A stretch of 47,614 nt of DNA from Reticulitermes lucifugus (Eukaryota > Arthropoda > Insecta > Blattodea > Rhinotermitidae): assembly GCA_026260175.1 (NCBI GenBank), contig JAKCWW010000062.1:86125-133738 (forward strand). The letters are read 5' to 3'. How positions within the stretch are numbered: the stretch's first letter is position 1; each line of letters starts with the position of its first letter. Position numbers and translations under genes: made by a program. The notes below the pieces were generated by a model. The model worked only from the letters and a program-made list of their open reading frames with translations, had not been told where the DNA came from and did no database searches. Below, piece by piece: positions 12,263 to 22,659 of the stretch.

Positions 12263-13310
12263 ATATCTGGGAATCTATGAGCTCCTCAAGAACAATTTTG
12301 CTCCGTGAGGGTGAGTGTAGTTACTTAAATTTAAGAAAACACTGCGTAAAAATTTTTAATATTGCCACTAACGGATTGAACAACAGGAAAATTCCAAAAG
12401 TTCTCTTCGACACCTGACGGAATTACACAGAGGCATTTTAGGAAGGATATTCCGAATATGGTTACGAAGTCGAAACGTTCTTCAGCAGAAGAAAGTGTGC
12501 TCATTTGAAACCCTGAAAGCAGGCCAGAGCTTACCTAAAATTCTCCGGTTCCTGTGTAAGTAAAAATGTTTCTGTAAAGATCCATTTCTACCAACGAAAG
12601 TAGCGTTGTATCGCTTGAGACACTATTGCATTAAGAAGCTCGTATTATCAGACGCTGCCGCCATGTTTAGCCTTACTCCATAGACCATCTCATCAACCGA
12701 GAATAATAAATGACGTAGAAAACCACCCGCGGAGTTGAACACTTTATGAACGCACAGAGTAACAGCAGCAGTCACACCAACTTTAAATACAAAACTTCCC
12801 CTTCTTGTGTCTTCGCTCTCATTCCTAACAAACTTGCATCTTTTCAATAATATATCTCTACACGTCCTGAAACCCCTTCTTATTCGTTCACGTGACTTTT
12901 AACATAAACCAATCGCGATGCAACAGATAATTTTTTACACTTATAAGTGAGGGTGAGTGATAATGGAAATATAAGGGTAAGAACAAAGAAAATTGATTGG
13001 TGTTTGTAAGTGAGAGGTTGTCTGAGGGTGAGAGGCTTCAAACCCCTAAAGTCTGTAATTGAGTGGAGGAGTGAGTTTCTGAGTTGCTTACGAATTGCTT
13101 CAGGTTTCATTAACTGATACATATCTCAAGATTCATTTCCTCATGTGTCTGTAAGCTTTTCCTCAAATTTCCAAATTTCCTCAGACTGGGTGCTTGGTAC
13201 GTTCTGAATATATGTCCGACAGTTGATTGATTGAAACTGCTGGCTGTGTCACTGACTGACCGATTGAAAACTTGTATTCTTCACCGTTTGCTATGAATAC
13301 AAAATCCAAG
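12263..13310. other. No recognisable gene
   Basis: Short ORFs on the minus strand (12623-12847, 12880-13122) show no domain. GTCGAAACG near 12471 has no upstream CTGANGA partner. Nothing else was recognised. Confidence 0.45.
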
Positions 13311-13530
13311 GGCTGTGCCATGGCTCCGGAGGCTATTCGCTGGATTTTACCGATGAAGTTCGGGTTCGATACCAGATCAGTTTATGTTTTTGGTTTTTGG
13401 TGGAACACATGGCGTTGGGACAGGTCTTTCTTCTCGTTCTTCAGTTTTCTTCTGTCAGAATTATTTCATTATTGCTGCGTACATATGTTCCACATATCTG
13501 TCACTGACGGCATATAAATTTAGCTTTAGA
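13311..13530 (+). repeat. SINE family A copy (tRNA-like head, GGCACTGGGACAGG-type body)
   Basis: The head TGCCATGGCTCCGGAGGC is followed by a B box CGGGTTCGATACC (13361-13373). The body GGTTTTTGGTGGAACACATG and GGCGTTGGGACAGG then align with the copies at 27085-27297 and 37425-37854. The 3' end (TGTCACTGACGGCATATAAA) corresponds to TTCACTGGCCTGACATAAAT in the 37-kb copy, marking the family's common terminus. The 81-codon ORF starting at 13272 reads through this element and is not a gene. Confidence 0.8.
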
Positions 13531-15724
13531 GAGCGGAATTAAAACACACTTTAAAATACAAGGACAAATGCAAGACTATGAGATGTGCTAAACAGTTATT
13601 ACGCTTTGGTAAATCAGAAATATATGACAATCGAAATCATAGAGAAGGATTTTGGAATCAGATTATCATTGTGTGCAATGGGATATTATTTTGGGTAAAG
13701 GCTTATCATTTTACGCAGGAATTTACTACACTTTTATGTCAAATATAAAACAAATTTAGATAAATACAGAGAAGAATTGCTCATGTGCATTCTAATGCAT
13801 TTTCTTGTAAGCCACCACTGCGTCGCGTCAAATATATAGTCGGCTGCTTGTCACTATACAAACTAATCTATCATGACTGCTATCAGGTATTTATAAATTT
13901 AGAAAATATTTAATTCTTCTCGTAGAAACATTGCAATGAATGGATTTATTTCGAAATTCTTATACCAAAAGTCTCAATATATTTACCTACTTATCCGAGA
14001 AACCTCCGAGTTCAAATGATGAAATTCGGTGTACAATATGTGCGGTTTTAATCTGAGTATCCAAACAATTTCTTCACTGTGACTTGGAAATAGGATATGA
14101 CTGTTTGTCCAATACTACGAACATAATTGTACATTTATAATCACACCTATTATCTATTAATTATGCAGCTTATAACGAGTTGCTGACTAGAGAAACCAAC
14201 CACAATCGTCATGGCTGTGCACTTAACTATTCAGCTTACTGTTCCGGGCGTCCCATATTCAAAGCTTGGTTCGGAGATTAGCAATTCTGTCTGAAGTATT
14301 TCTGGTTTATATAAGTCTCTAAGGGCAAATTCCGAGAAAATAAATCTATGATCATTTATTACTTGAGTTTCAAGTACATTTCTTTTGGATGTGACTGGTA
14401 ACACCACGATTTTGCCAGTGCATATCCACTATCTTGCTAATGACTACAGTTTACCTATAACATTTATGATTTGAGATGTTTCTGTCTCATCCAAGTTATT
14501 TATAGCCTATCGATCCTGCCTGAAATCTAGTTATCCCTCTGCCTTCAACTTCAGTTCTTCGTTCTTCGCCTGGTTTTCCATTTACATTTTATCTTGTATG
14601 CGATAGTACCTAAGTTTCTCTGTTCAGGGGCGTTTTTGACAGTGAGGAGAAACTAAATAAAATTAGATCAAAACACATCTACACACTTCACAGTTAATTA
14701 TGCGGCAATTATCTCATGTCTGTACTCTATATATTCTGAGCATTTTCCCCCATATGGTTTAATTAAAGTTCCCTAGAAAATAAAGTTAACCCGATTCTGG
14801 GCAAAGTCAAATGAAAATATACATAATAAAATCTCTCTGTATTAAAGCGAATAAAGATTTTCCCGGGCAACACTAAAATAGGACGACCTGAATTATATTA
14901 CATTCAGTATTTTATTGACGGTGTCAAAAATGTTCAAAGCTGCACTTTTTATTAACAACAACCCTGAATGCACATTTTCAGTGGATCAAAACTAGTGCCT
15001 CAGAGGGTGTGCAGCTGTCTTTCTCAAATTATAAGTTATTTGACTTAGGCATTCTTGAAAATGTATGCTCTTATAGGCAAAATATTTTGTACCCTCTCCG
15101 AAATTGCTTTCTAAATTAACTGTTTGCGCTAAGTTCAGCAATGTTTTGGGTAACCGCAGAAATGCCCAGTAGAATTTTTAACAGCCTTTATTTGAGTCAA
15201 GTATAAGCTCCTCCTACTGTAATATTTTACACTCTCCTACTTGTTTCCTTCTGCAAACACAGATGTGCCCGAAACGTGCTTGTCTCACAGCGCCATGGGT
15301 GACTAGGCAACTTCTCTGACTTAAGCGTAAAGCTGGAGAGTATGTAAAACCTGAGCAGGCGTTTCCATAAAAACGTGTCTCATGATAATTTTAATTTCCA
15401 TCTCCAGTATTGGGTTTAAAGATTGTCAAACAGCCGTCATTATTACAGGCCCCCAATAAGTTAAACATCGCAAAAAAAAAGCCTAGAAAATTGAAACTGT
15501 TTACCTAACCGATCTCTTGCTTGTGCCACTTTTCACCACGAAGGACGTAATGACTATTTCACAATACCTTAGCCTCTATTGACCCGTATGGGAGCTGGAA
15601 TACCTTATTCGTTTTAGTGCTTAGACAACAGATGAGACTAACTTAAGATTGCTTTTCAATTCCTAAAAGGAAAACGAAAGTTTTCTTTTCACCACATCTT
15701 GCACTATTGCTTTGAGTCCAAATC
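13531..15724. other. AT-rich stretch, nothing recognised
   Basis: No ORF of note on either strand. GTTCCGGGCGTCCCATATTC near 14242 faintly recalls a SINE head, and CCCGAAACGTGC near 15268 recalls the hammerhead-like 3' half without its partner. Neither is enough to call. Confidence 0.45.
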
Positions 15725-15885
15725 AGGTGTATAGTTAGACCCATGGCTCTTTCCCTGGGAGTAGAGTGGCCGGGGTGTGAAACTGACTATTCTTCTCCAT
15801 CTGGTGTCGAGAGTAAGAAATCTTGCACCTATAAATTCTCTCTTCCATGTGCCTTCATATAGTGCAAAGGAGGGATGTAACGTTT
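15725..15885 (+). repeat. SINE body fragment (shared module)
   Basis: The order GAGTGGCCGGGGTGTGAAAC, CTCCATCTGGTGTCGAGAG, TAAGAAATC, CTCTTCCATGTGCCTTCATA parallels the shared SINE body at 6525-6715 and 36165-36290. The tRNA-like head is missing or too eroded to see. The 68-codon minus ORF (15704-15910) is a by-product. Confidence 0.6.
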
Positions 15886-16009
15886 TGACAATTTGAGTAT
15901 TGAAATGCATGTAAATGATATATTATTTTAAAAATAGACTTTACCTCACAGAAACAAATTTTTGTTTTTTAAAAAATGTTTAATGAATAAAATGTAACCC
16001 TAGAACAAG

Positions 16010-16262
16010 CCGTGAAGCTCCAGAGGGCGAACAGACGTATAGCTCTACTCTTCCTTTAACCTAGGCGCTAGATGCGGTTGGGTGGTTAAGGTCACGCTGC
16101 AACCGCTTTACTCTCTAGAAAGAGACCCGGTAGCCATTGTACAGGAGGCTGTGTGGGCCCCAGGGCCGGTCTCGACGTGTGCGGAAAATGTCGCCCCACC
16201 GAGAACCTAACTCTGGTCTGTACTCCCGTAGTGAGTCGCTATACCAACTACACCATCCCAGA
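16010..16262 (-). repeat. SINE with tRNA-like head, minus strand (same family as 44540-44780)
   Basis: Read on the minus strand from 16262, a head GGGATGGTGTAGTTGGTATA gives a good A box (TGGTGTAGTTGG), with an eroded B box (AGAGTTAGGTTC). It is followed by GGCCCACACAGCCTCCTGTA, ATGGCTACCGGGTCTCTT, GTAAAGCGGTTGCAGCGTG, a TAGCGCCTAGGTTAAAGG body, and GTAGAGCTATAC. The plus-strand copy at 44540-44780 has the same blocks in the same order. The copy is moderately diverged; no convincing target-site duplication was found. Confidence 0.8.
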
Positions 16263-17825
16263 CCACTGAGTTAGTTAATGCTGTTAAAAAATTAGAACTT
16301 TGCTATGAAAATTATTTGAGATACACAAAACTTCCTGTGAAAATTGAGCAGAATATAAGGATAATTGTGTACTTCGTAATTACTGCACTTTATGAAGTTA
16401 ATTAAGTAACCAAACTTATAGCAGAAATTGTAATTGCTTTCTGTCGCAAGGATAAAATACATAGTAGCAACACCAAGATTTAAGTACTGGACAAAACTAT
16501 TTATTTAAAAGTGCATAACGTTTTATGATAACATTCCTTGCTCCCCTAGAACTATATATTAAAATTTCCTCTTCCATAGATTTAATATTACATCACGATA
16601 TTGCCGCTCCGTAGAGGAGCTAGTGGGGTTTCCTCTGTTAAGTATATAAACTTTATACTCTCAGTTTTTTCGCCATGTCCTCCATTGTGTAAAACAACAA
16701 TGTAGCACGTGAAATTTATGTTGCAATTCCTTAAACTCTGCATCGAGCAGAAATAAAAAAATCTTTGTATGTGAATTTGTGCAATTTATGAACACGCAAT
16801 ATTTTTATCTTGTTGACAGTGTTATATATGTTAGCAATAAACACGGAATATATTGTTGCTTCTCCACTGGAAAAATAGTTAAGCCAAAGAGCCACAGTGT
16901 TACCTTATAGTACATTGCCTATCTTGTTACGTCTTCAGCCTTCTAGATGTAAGAATATCACTTTTGGAGAGTAAAGCTGTTATCTTTTACTGAAAAAACT
17001 GTAGAACATATTTGCTATCTGTAATGTATATGGAAACTAATTGACTGCTTTTAAAGTTAATTACTTTGTTATTATTTTCGCGAGCTGATTTATGATTTGT
17101 AGAATCAACCGTAAGATGTTGTTTGACGAGGTACCAGATTTATAAAACAAATATGTCGTACTATGTGCATGTTATTTGTTAAATCATAGAAGGTGACTTC
17201 TAAAAATTTTTGAAATATTCATAACAATAATTCTACAAATTCCTGAGAGATGCATAAACTTTATTGAAAATTTAAAACTGCCAGCTGACAGGGAAATCGC
17301 TTCCGTTTAAAAAACCTAAATTCAATTACCGTAGCACTATAGCATACCTTTTGCCCCAGTTGAATCCAGTCTACAAGTTAGAACTTATTTCTCTAAGATC
17401 CTTTTTACTATTTTCATATTATAAGTCTATGAATATACCTCCAAAGTATTTTATTTAGGTGATTTCGAACAAGGCACAATGATGTAAATATTTGGCTATA
17501 TTAATGGGCTAATTTATTTGATAATCATATACGTCTATACTTACAACGTACATCAAAGACTGAGATAAACTGCTTCCAGATTCGATGTAAGAAATGTCTG
17601 AATTTCATTATTGCTAGCTGTAAAATTAGTAGTTTAATTTCCTTTGCCGCGGGACATCTTGCTTCCGCAGGAAGTTCAATCAGTCACAGTGTTCTACCGC
17701 TTTCTTGACATGATTTTCCTACGACATCCAGTTGTATGACGCATACATTTGAATGGTAGAATATCCAATAGCAGGTAGAGATCCTCAGCATCTTATGTTG
17801 CACAGTTAAAATGTCACAATAATTT
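16263..17825. other. AT-rich stretch, nothing recognised
   Basis: No ORF above 60 codons and no repeat recognised, apart from the 11-bp direct repeat at its right end that bounds the next SINE. Confidence 0.5.
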
Positions 17826-18148
17826 TTTTCCCATGGCGCAAGAACCCCTAGTAAGCCAGGGCCTCCTTATTATCAAAACTTCACGATCACACTCAGACAC
17901 ACCACACTCGGTAGGACTCCTCTGGACGAGTGATCAGCNNNNNNNNNNNNNNNNNNNNNNNNNNNNNNNNNNNNNNNNNNNNNNNNNNCTCTGGACGAGT
18001 GATCAGCCCGACGCACAGACCTCTACCTGACAACACACAACACTCACAAGATACAGATATCCATGCCACCGGCAGGATTCGAACCCGCAATACCAGCAAG
18101 CGAGAGACCGCTGACACCACCTTAGATCGCGCGGCTACTGGGATCGGC
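17826..18148 (-). repeat. tRNA-derived SINE with target-site duplication and an internal assembly gap
   Basis: On the minus strand the 5' head is GCCGATCCCAGTAGCCGCGC, with B box GCGGGTTCGAATCC (complement of about 18073-18086). The body runs into a short A-run, the plus-strand T-run at the left end. It is flanked by CACAATAATTT (17815-17825) and CACAATCATTT (18149-18159), which match at 10 of 11 bases: a target-site duplication typical of LINE-mobilised SINEs. A second head of this family is at 1-65. Fifty N (17939-17988) interrupt the body; see the separate entry. The three ORFs running through here are translation of the SINE and of the gap. Confidence 0.85.
17939..17988. other. assembly gap of exactly 50 N inside a SINE
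   Basis: The gap is flanked on both sides by the same 19 bases, CTCTGGACGAGTGATCAGC (17920-17938 and 17989-18007). Removing one copy and the N run gives one continuous SINE body. The simplest reading is that two contig ends overlap by 19 bases and were scaffolded without merging. Confidence 0.9.
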
Positions 18149-18505
18149 CACAATCATTTATACCACATTCAATCGAGCCCAGACTTCCTGTATTTAGGGA
18201 TGATAATTAAATATAATGCTGCAAGCATATATACATAATAAGGCTTTTATTTAGTGCAACAGACGTGAAATACTCGTATGTCTCTTACAATCATTCAATT
18301 ATCAGCTAGAAGGTAAAATACTTGTTGAAATACTTTAGCTGCAGTAGCAATAATTATATTTGTCGTCTTCCTTCTCCTTCGCACATTACACTTTGTACTA
18401 AACAACTCCTTATACTTGCACTATGAAACAGATGCAATTACAATTGCGTAGAGGAAATAAATATGCATTTCGTGATAGGACAGTCACACACAACACCGAT
18501 ATAAT

Positions 18506-18555
18506 CAATAAGGCAACAAGTTTCGTCTATTTCAAGTCATAATCAGGCCTTATCA
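18506..18555 (-). ncRNA. decayed hammerhead-ribozyme-like motif, left arm
   Basis: Minus strand, in order: TGATAAGGC (stem I 5' side), CTGATTA (canonical CTGANGA with the catalytic-position G changed to T), an extra T, an eroded stem II, GAAA, C-TT-G as a minimal stem III, then TT as the U-H step of a GTT cleavage triplet, then GCCTTATTG (stem I 3' side). The stem I strands pair over nine positions, seven Watson-Crick and two G-U. The substitution in CTGATTA and the damaged stem II should make this copy inactive. Confidence 0.55.
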
Positions 18556-18596
18556 CTGAAGATGACTTGGAATAAGTCGTAACTTGTTGCCTGATA
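18556..18596 (+). ncRNA. decayed hammerhead-ribozyme-like motif, right arm
   Basis: CTGAAGA (18556-18562) is followed by T, then a perfect 5-bp stem II GACTT/AAGTC with a 5-base loop, then GTAAC (GAAAC with one change), TTGTT and GCCTGATA. Upstream is TATCA, which would complete stem I with GCCTGATA only if GGC were restored between TATCA and CTGAAGA. This arm therefore keeps the parts the left arm lost, and the reverse. Confidence 0.5.
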
Positions 18597-18645
18597 CATT
18601 ACATTGTAGTGTTGTGTGTGACGGTACTATCACGAAATACATATT

Positions 18646-19178
18646 AATTAATGACTCTAGGGGATTAGTCACCTTAAAAGAAGAAATAAAATTAAAATTT
18701 ATCATAATAGAAGAGATATTGTGTCCCTATATATTTCTTGTGTAACATTAAGAGATCTTTAGAGTGGGCCTATAAATCTTATTTGGTATCAGGTAAAAGT
18801 CCTGTCTTCAAATATTTAGGTATGGCCATAGGAAGAGTTACCGATCTCATAACCTGTAAAATAGCGAAAGCAATGCTTTTTTTTCGGTTTTTAAACACGT
18901 GGAACGGTGTTGGAACCCCGGGGCAGCTATTAAGTTTTACAAACCTCTCATGTTTTCTCAAGTAGATTTTAACACGCAAAAGGTAAATATTAATTGTTTT
19001 ATTGCCTACTGAGGAATTGTACTATGTATTTGCAATACTCAGCACATACTACTTTAGAATCTTGTAGAAAATCTGTGAAAGAATGTCAATAGCGTTTTCT
19101 TTCTATTTGCGTCAAGTAGCCGCTATGTGATGAAACACTAAATAACAACTGCAAACCAGTCATTATAAATGTGTTAGA
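18646..19178. other. short AT-rich stretch, nothing recognised
   Basis: Two overlapping ORFs of 66-75 codons lie on opposite strands (18738-18979) without any domain. Nothing else is seen. Confidence 0.4.
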
Positions 19179-19345
19179 CCGGGGGTGCACAAACCCCAGG
19201 CGCCACTTATCTGTGGCTAATAAATTTTGAACTGTGGCACCTAATATTTGTGGATCCTGAATGTGGAACTTATTCCACGTCAACTTTCTGGCGCTAAGAA
19301 TTTTAAGTTGGCTCTGACATTTTTGGAAAATTTGTGAGCACCTCT
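19179..19345 (-). mobile_element. hAT-type MITE
   Basis: The ends are near-inverted: GGGGGTGCACAAACC at the left and GAAAATTTGTGAGCACCTC at the right, giving the GGGGTGCACAAA terminal repeat typical of hAT-superfamily MITEs. The reverse complement aligns along its length with 37593-37752 (shared blocks such as CACAAATTTTCCAAAA and GCGCCAGAA). A weak 8-bp flanking repeat (TGTTAGAC / TATTAGAT, 6 of 8) would fit the hAT duplication length. It is non-coding. Confidence 0.65.
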
Positions 19346-19825
19346 ATTAGATGAAAGTTTTATCGTTCCTGAAAGCTGTGGAAATTTATTTCCATAAAAG
19401 TTAAAGTTTACAAATACAGATTGCTAATTTAGAAGCCACATATCTAATTATGTACTTGAAATTTGATTATGAATCTAAAAGCACCTTCTTATGAAAATGA
19501 AAATAATAGGTGTACCGGATGGGGCATGGCATATCCCGCCTTCAAGTCTTATCAAATTACCGGTGGGACGGAGCCGGATATGGGAAGGGTACACGTCATT
19601 TCCGGTTCAACTCTTGATAGCATTGACAGCGTAGGGAAGAAGTGACGGCTCTGTCCATCAAATTAGAAACCTGCTGTGTTTGTATGAAGGACGTATTAGT
19701 GGTAATGTTACGTAGTAGAATGAGGTGAAATACTCGTATATGCTCTGAAAAGAGTGTGGTTGGAAAATTGGACAGCATTACAACACAACTACCGAGGCCT
19801 AATTTCGTGAAACAAGTTAGATGAA

Positions 19826-19974
19826 AGAGATCTGCGCTCTTCTGGAATATCACGAAGCGTCGAGTGGTAATCCTTTACCGACGTTTCGGGACAATATCTC
19901 GGTCCCATTTTCAAGGGTCGTGATATCCCAGAAGAGCGCAGATCTAATCAATATCGCGGCGGAAGCCTAAAATC
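19826..19974. mobile_element. short foldback element with 12-bp direct repeats
   Basis: Arms 19828-19855 and 19918-19945 are reverse complements at 27 of 28 positions (core AGATCTGCGCTCTTCTGG). The direct repeat AAGTTAGATGAA borders the element on both sides (about 19814-19825 and 19975-19986). The right part (GCGGCGGAAGCCTAAAATCA) matches the right part of the element at 46293-46448, so the two belong to one family. The centre holds a hammerhead-like module on the minus strand. No coding potential. Confidence 0.75.
19875..19918 (-). ncRNA. hammerhead-like module, degraded core
   Basis: On the minus strand: ACCCTTGAAAATGGGACCG, with stem II GGGAC/GTCCC (5 bp, perfect), then GAAACGTC and GGTAAAGG. 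ACGT after GAA is a zero-loop palindromic stem III, and GTC is a proper cleavage triplet. The CTGANGA block reads CTTGAAAA, and only ACC/GGT remains of stem I, so activity is unlikely. The same order appears on the plus strand at 46343-46385. Confidence 0.4.
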
Positions 19975-20078
19975 AAAGTTAGATGAATCTTGATATAGGA
20001 TATCCCTGTTGGTGTATCAGATCACAAATGTATTTTTTCGACCATTAAACACACACAAGAAGCTAGTTTTTACTCTCT

Positions 20079-20125
20079 ATTCCGGTAACTACTTTCGGCT
20101 CAAAACACGAGCCATCATCAGGCCA
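20079..20125 (-). ncRNA. hammerhead-like core (CTGATGA, stem II, GAAA), stem I not evident
   Basis: On the minus strand CTGATGA is followed by T, then a perfect 5-bp stem II GGCTC/GAGCC around a 7-base loop, then GAAA. The sequence after GAAA (GTAGTTACCGG) does not pair with the sequence before CTGATGA (CAGTGGC) beyond two or three bases. The conserved core is intact, but a closing stem I is missing. Confidence 0.45.
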
Positions 20126-20265
20126 CTGACAAGAAGAGTAAGAATGGGAAACTCTGTATATCATGGGATGGAGATCTCCAACCTATAATATAAAATGTAT
20201 CTTTTGATGTAAAGGAGAAAATCTCTATCCTATATATGTAGTGTTTTTCATTTCTACTCTTCTTG

Positions 20266-20310
20266 TTAGTGGCCTGATGATGGCCCGTATTTTGAGCTGA
20301 AACTAATCAA
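20266..20310 (+). ncRNA. hammerhead-like core, right arm copy
   Basis: CTGATGA at 20274-20280, T, a stem II with one mismatch (GGCCC/GAGCT), GAAA at 20299-20302, then CTAATCAAC. It is the inverted sister of the module at 20079-20125 and is more eroded in stem II. Confidence 0.4.
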
Positions 20311-20380
20311 CAGAATAAAGTGTGCAAAAATAGCTTGTTGTGTGTGATTGATGGTTGAATAAACTTACATTTGTCAAGTT

Positions 20381-22589
20381 AGAAGAAATTGTGAGAAGGA
20401 TGACTAACTGCATCTTTGCTTCATAAGCTATGAAATAGCAAGCTGGCGAGAGCTGTGTGTTGGTTACAGTATTTAGTGTCACTTGTTTGCCTTTATTTTG
20501 TCCCTTGCGTGTTCTCTGTATTCTTTTAGTCAATAATACGAAATGGGTAAATGTACTCTATTATAGGGGGGTCTCAAAATTTTCTCTGGCGTACCGCTAA
20601 ATGAATTTTAAAAATGTCAATATACCATCAATAAATATTTTTGTATTTACATAAAAAATCTTAAGTTGGAAAGACGGACTGACAGCGAGGATGAGTTATA
20701 TAATGTTGCCAACAATGATAGCTGTTAGCAAATACCACTTTCTTAATTTTTATCTTTTTTTTTAGATTTTCAGTTAAGGCCACGTATCAGTAAAATGTTT
20801 AGGATAACAGTAGTGCTAAGCATATTACAGTTTGAGAAATCATGTTCTAATGGGTTGCTAAGGGTATAGGTGCATTATTTGAACTTTTGTGGATGTAAAT
20901 CTTTCTTATTCCTCTTCAGTACAGAAACATATATAATGCTGCAAAGTTAATAACCTATATGAAACTCCACATACAGGCAATTTTTTTATTTTAATTAAAT
21001 ATACATTATATCAAAGTCGTTTGTATAAAACTATATATCTTAAATGAGATATACTTCATGTTATGTGACGGTTTTTTTTACAGAAGGCCATTTTCGGCAA
21101 AAAAAGAAAAGAAAATTGGTTTTGTTCGCATGTGCAGCACCGGGTTTGTTACACGGGCTCTTCAAGAAATAAAATAAAATTTTACTGACACCTGCAGAAA
21201 TATCCACCTTCAATATAGTACTTAGACGACTAAAGAGATGTAATCTCATGGTTTGCCTATCTTGCGTCGCAAATAGACATCTCTTGTTATCGACTGAGCT
21301 CACGTGACTGGCCGGCTTCGTCGTGTTAACTCGCCGTTCCTCCCAGCCGTGTCCATAGACTTTAGTTTCGGCGAAGGTTATGTGGCTGCACATCGCAAGA
21401 TGCGCAGTGGTACGCTTTGTGTACTGAGTTTGGCAAGTGGGGGTTAGAAAAGAACGTAAGTCCGATTCATATATATGCGGAAAGGCTTAAACAGATTTGC
21501 CACTGTATGAATTATGAGTACAGACTTTCCGCTATCGTTTATGGTCGATTCCCTAGATACATAACGAAGTATTTAAAGTCTGAGACTAAACTGAACTATA
21601 ATAAAAGTTCTGCTCTTACCTCGCAGTAAACGCACTGCTTCACTGATATAATAACATGAGTTAATGTTACATAGAATCATAATCACTGCTTATTTTTCTT
21701 TTTGAGAACAACACAAAACACATAAATAGACTGCGTGAGCAGATTGTAGAATTTTTAACACTAAACCTGGTGGGATTATCTATAGAGCATTCTCTGGACT
21801 TTACAGTGTTAAATTTTAGGCGTTGTAACAGCTTTGAAAATATTATCTCAGAATTTGATTCCAGACACTAAAGCAAACGACAGCTCAGAATGAACAATAT
21901 CCTCCATCCAAGCGCGGAATATTTTGCTTCTTTCGCGACTGTTAATTTTAAAACTGCATAAACCACAAATTTTCTCTTTGGAAAATGTATTTATTCACTA
22001 TTTTCTTTAGCTCTTGTAGGTCTGAACTCCTTTCAGACCTGCTTTTCCTTAGAGCACGTGACAGGCGTAAGAAAACAGGAAGTCTGCCGTAAGAACATAT
22101 AAATTGCTACCTTAAAATAAAGAGAAGAAATTTTTCAGGAAGAAGACCTCTGTCTGTGTAACCTAGTTCCCTGAAAAAGGTTGTAGTGCTTCACTAAACA
22201 AATCACAAACTGATATCGAAAGGATGAAGATGTCTTGAGCGGTGTCAACTTTGATATCATGGACACAAATTTTTGGGCTAACGGCAAAGAAGCAAGGATG
22301 TTGAATGAGCAAAGATGTAAACGAGTATGAAAACTAAATAATGAGTTACTTTTTGTGTTTTATTTAACTGCATTCTCAGTATCTCCCAATAAATAAACAA
22401 GTTCCAATGGTCTGATGAATTTTAAATAATAAAATTGAAAGCATATAGAAGTAATTAATTATGACGTAATTTAATTATTATGCCCAAAACACGAAACACT
22501 TTAATCAATATAATAGATGTTCCGAGTTTAAATTCGAATTCGGTGCCTCCCTAATACAAGTCAGAAACTTTACTGCTAGAGCCAACAAA

Positions 22590-22590
<1 letters not shown>
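20381..22590. other. AT-rich stretch with a small GC-richer patch
   Basis: Positions about 21240-21400 are GC-richer and carry a 110-codon minus ORF (21061-21393) with no recognisable domain. CTGATGA at 22410 followed by ATTTTA/TAAAAT and GAAA is probably AT-rich coincidence, since no stem I exists. A short inverted repeat AGGTCTGA / TCAGACCT lies at 22018-22040. No gene is supported. Confidence 0.4.
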
Positions 22591-22624
<34 letters not shown>

Positions 22625-22651
22625 CTTCTTCTTCTTCGTCGTCGTCGTCGT
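22591..22651. repeat. compound trinucleotide microsatellite (TTA)n-(TTC)n-(GTC)n
   Basis: About eleven TTA units pass into about four CTT units and then about four GTC units with no unique sequence between them. The stepwise single-base change from one unit to the next suggests expansion of mutated units. Confidence 0.95.
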
Positions 22652-22659
22652 TATCAACA

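Larger units (their letters stand above)
18461..18645. mobile_element. foldback element with two divergent hammerhead-like modules
   Basis: The two halves are a long imperfect inverted repeat. The left arm starts ATATGCATTTCGTGATAG and continues through ACAGTCACACACAACAC and GGCAACAAG. The right arm repeats this in reverse complement, ending CTATCACGAAATACATAT. Each arm holds a CTGANGA-hairpin-GAAAC-like module pointing outward from the centre (minus in the left arm, plus in the right). There is no coding capacity. Length and structure suit a non-autonomous element; the autonomous partner is not in the window. Confidence 0.8.
20022..20380. mobile_element. large foldback element with two divergent hammerhead-like modules
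   Basis: The left arm (about 20022-20165) begins CACAAATGTATTTTTT and contains CACACACAAGAAGCTAG, CGGCTCAAAACACGAGCC and GGCCACTGACAAGAAGAGTA. The right arm (about 20222-20380) carries the same blocks in reverse complement, ending TACATTTGTCAAG. The centre (about 20166-20221) is unique. The left arm carries its module on the minus strand and the right arm on the plus strand. No coding capacity. Confidence 0.8.

Noticed and set aside
12455..12500. GTCGAAACGTTC
   Set aside because: Hammerhead-like 3' half without CTGANGA or a stem II upstream.
14235..14285. GTTCCGGGCGTCCCATATTC as a tRNA-like head
   Set aside because: Boxes too degenerate and spacing unclear.
15255..15290. GTGCCCGAAACGTGC
   Set aside because: Same as above: the upstream half is absent and no pairing strand is found.
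21061..21393. 110-codon minus ORF in a GC-richer patch
   Set aside because: No recognisable domain or gene structure; insufficient to call.
22404..22445. CTGATGA followed by ATTTTA/TAAAAT and GAAA
   Set aside because: Looks like a hammerhead core, but stem II is pure AT, GAAA is displaced by one base and no stem I can form.
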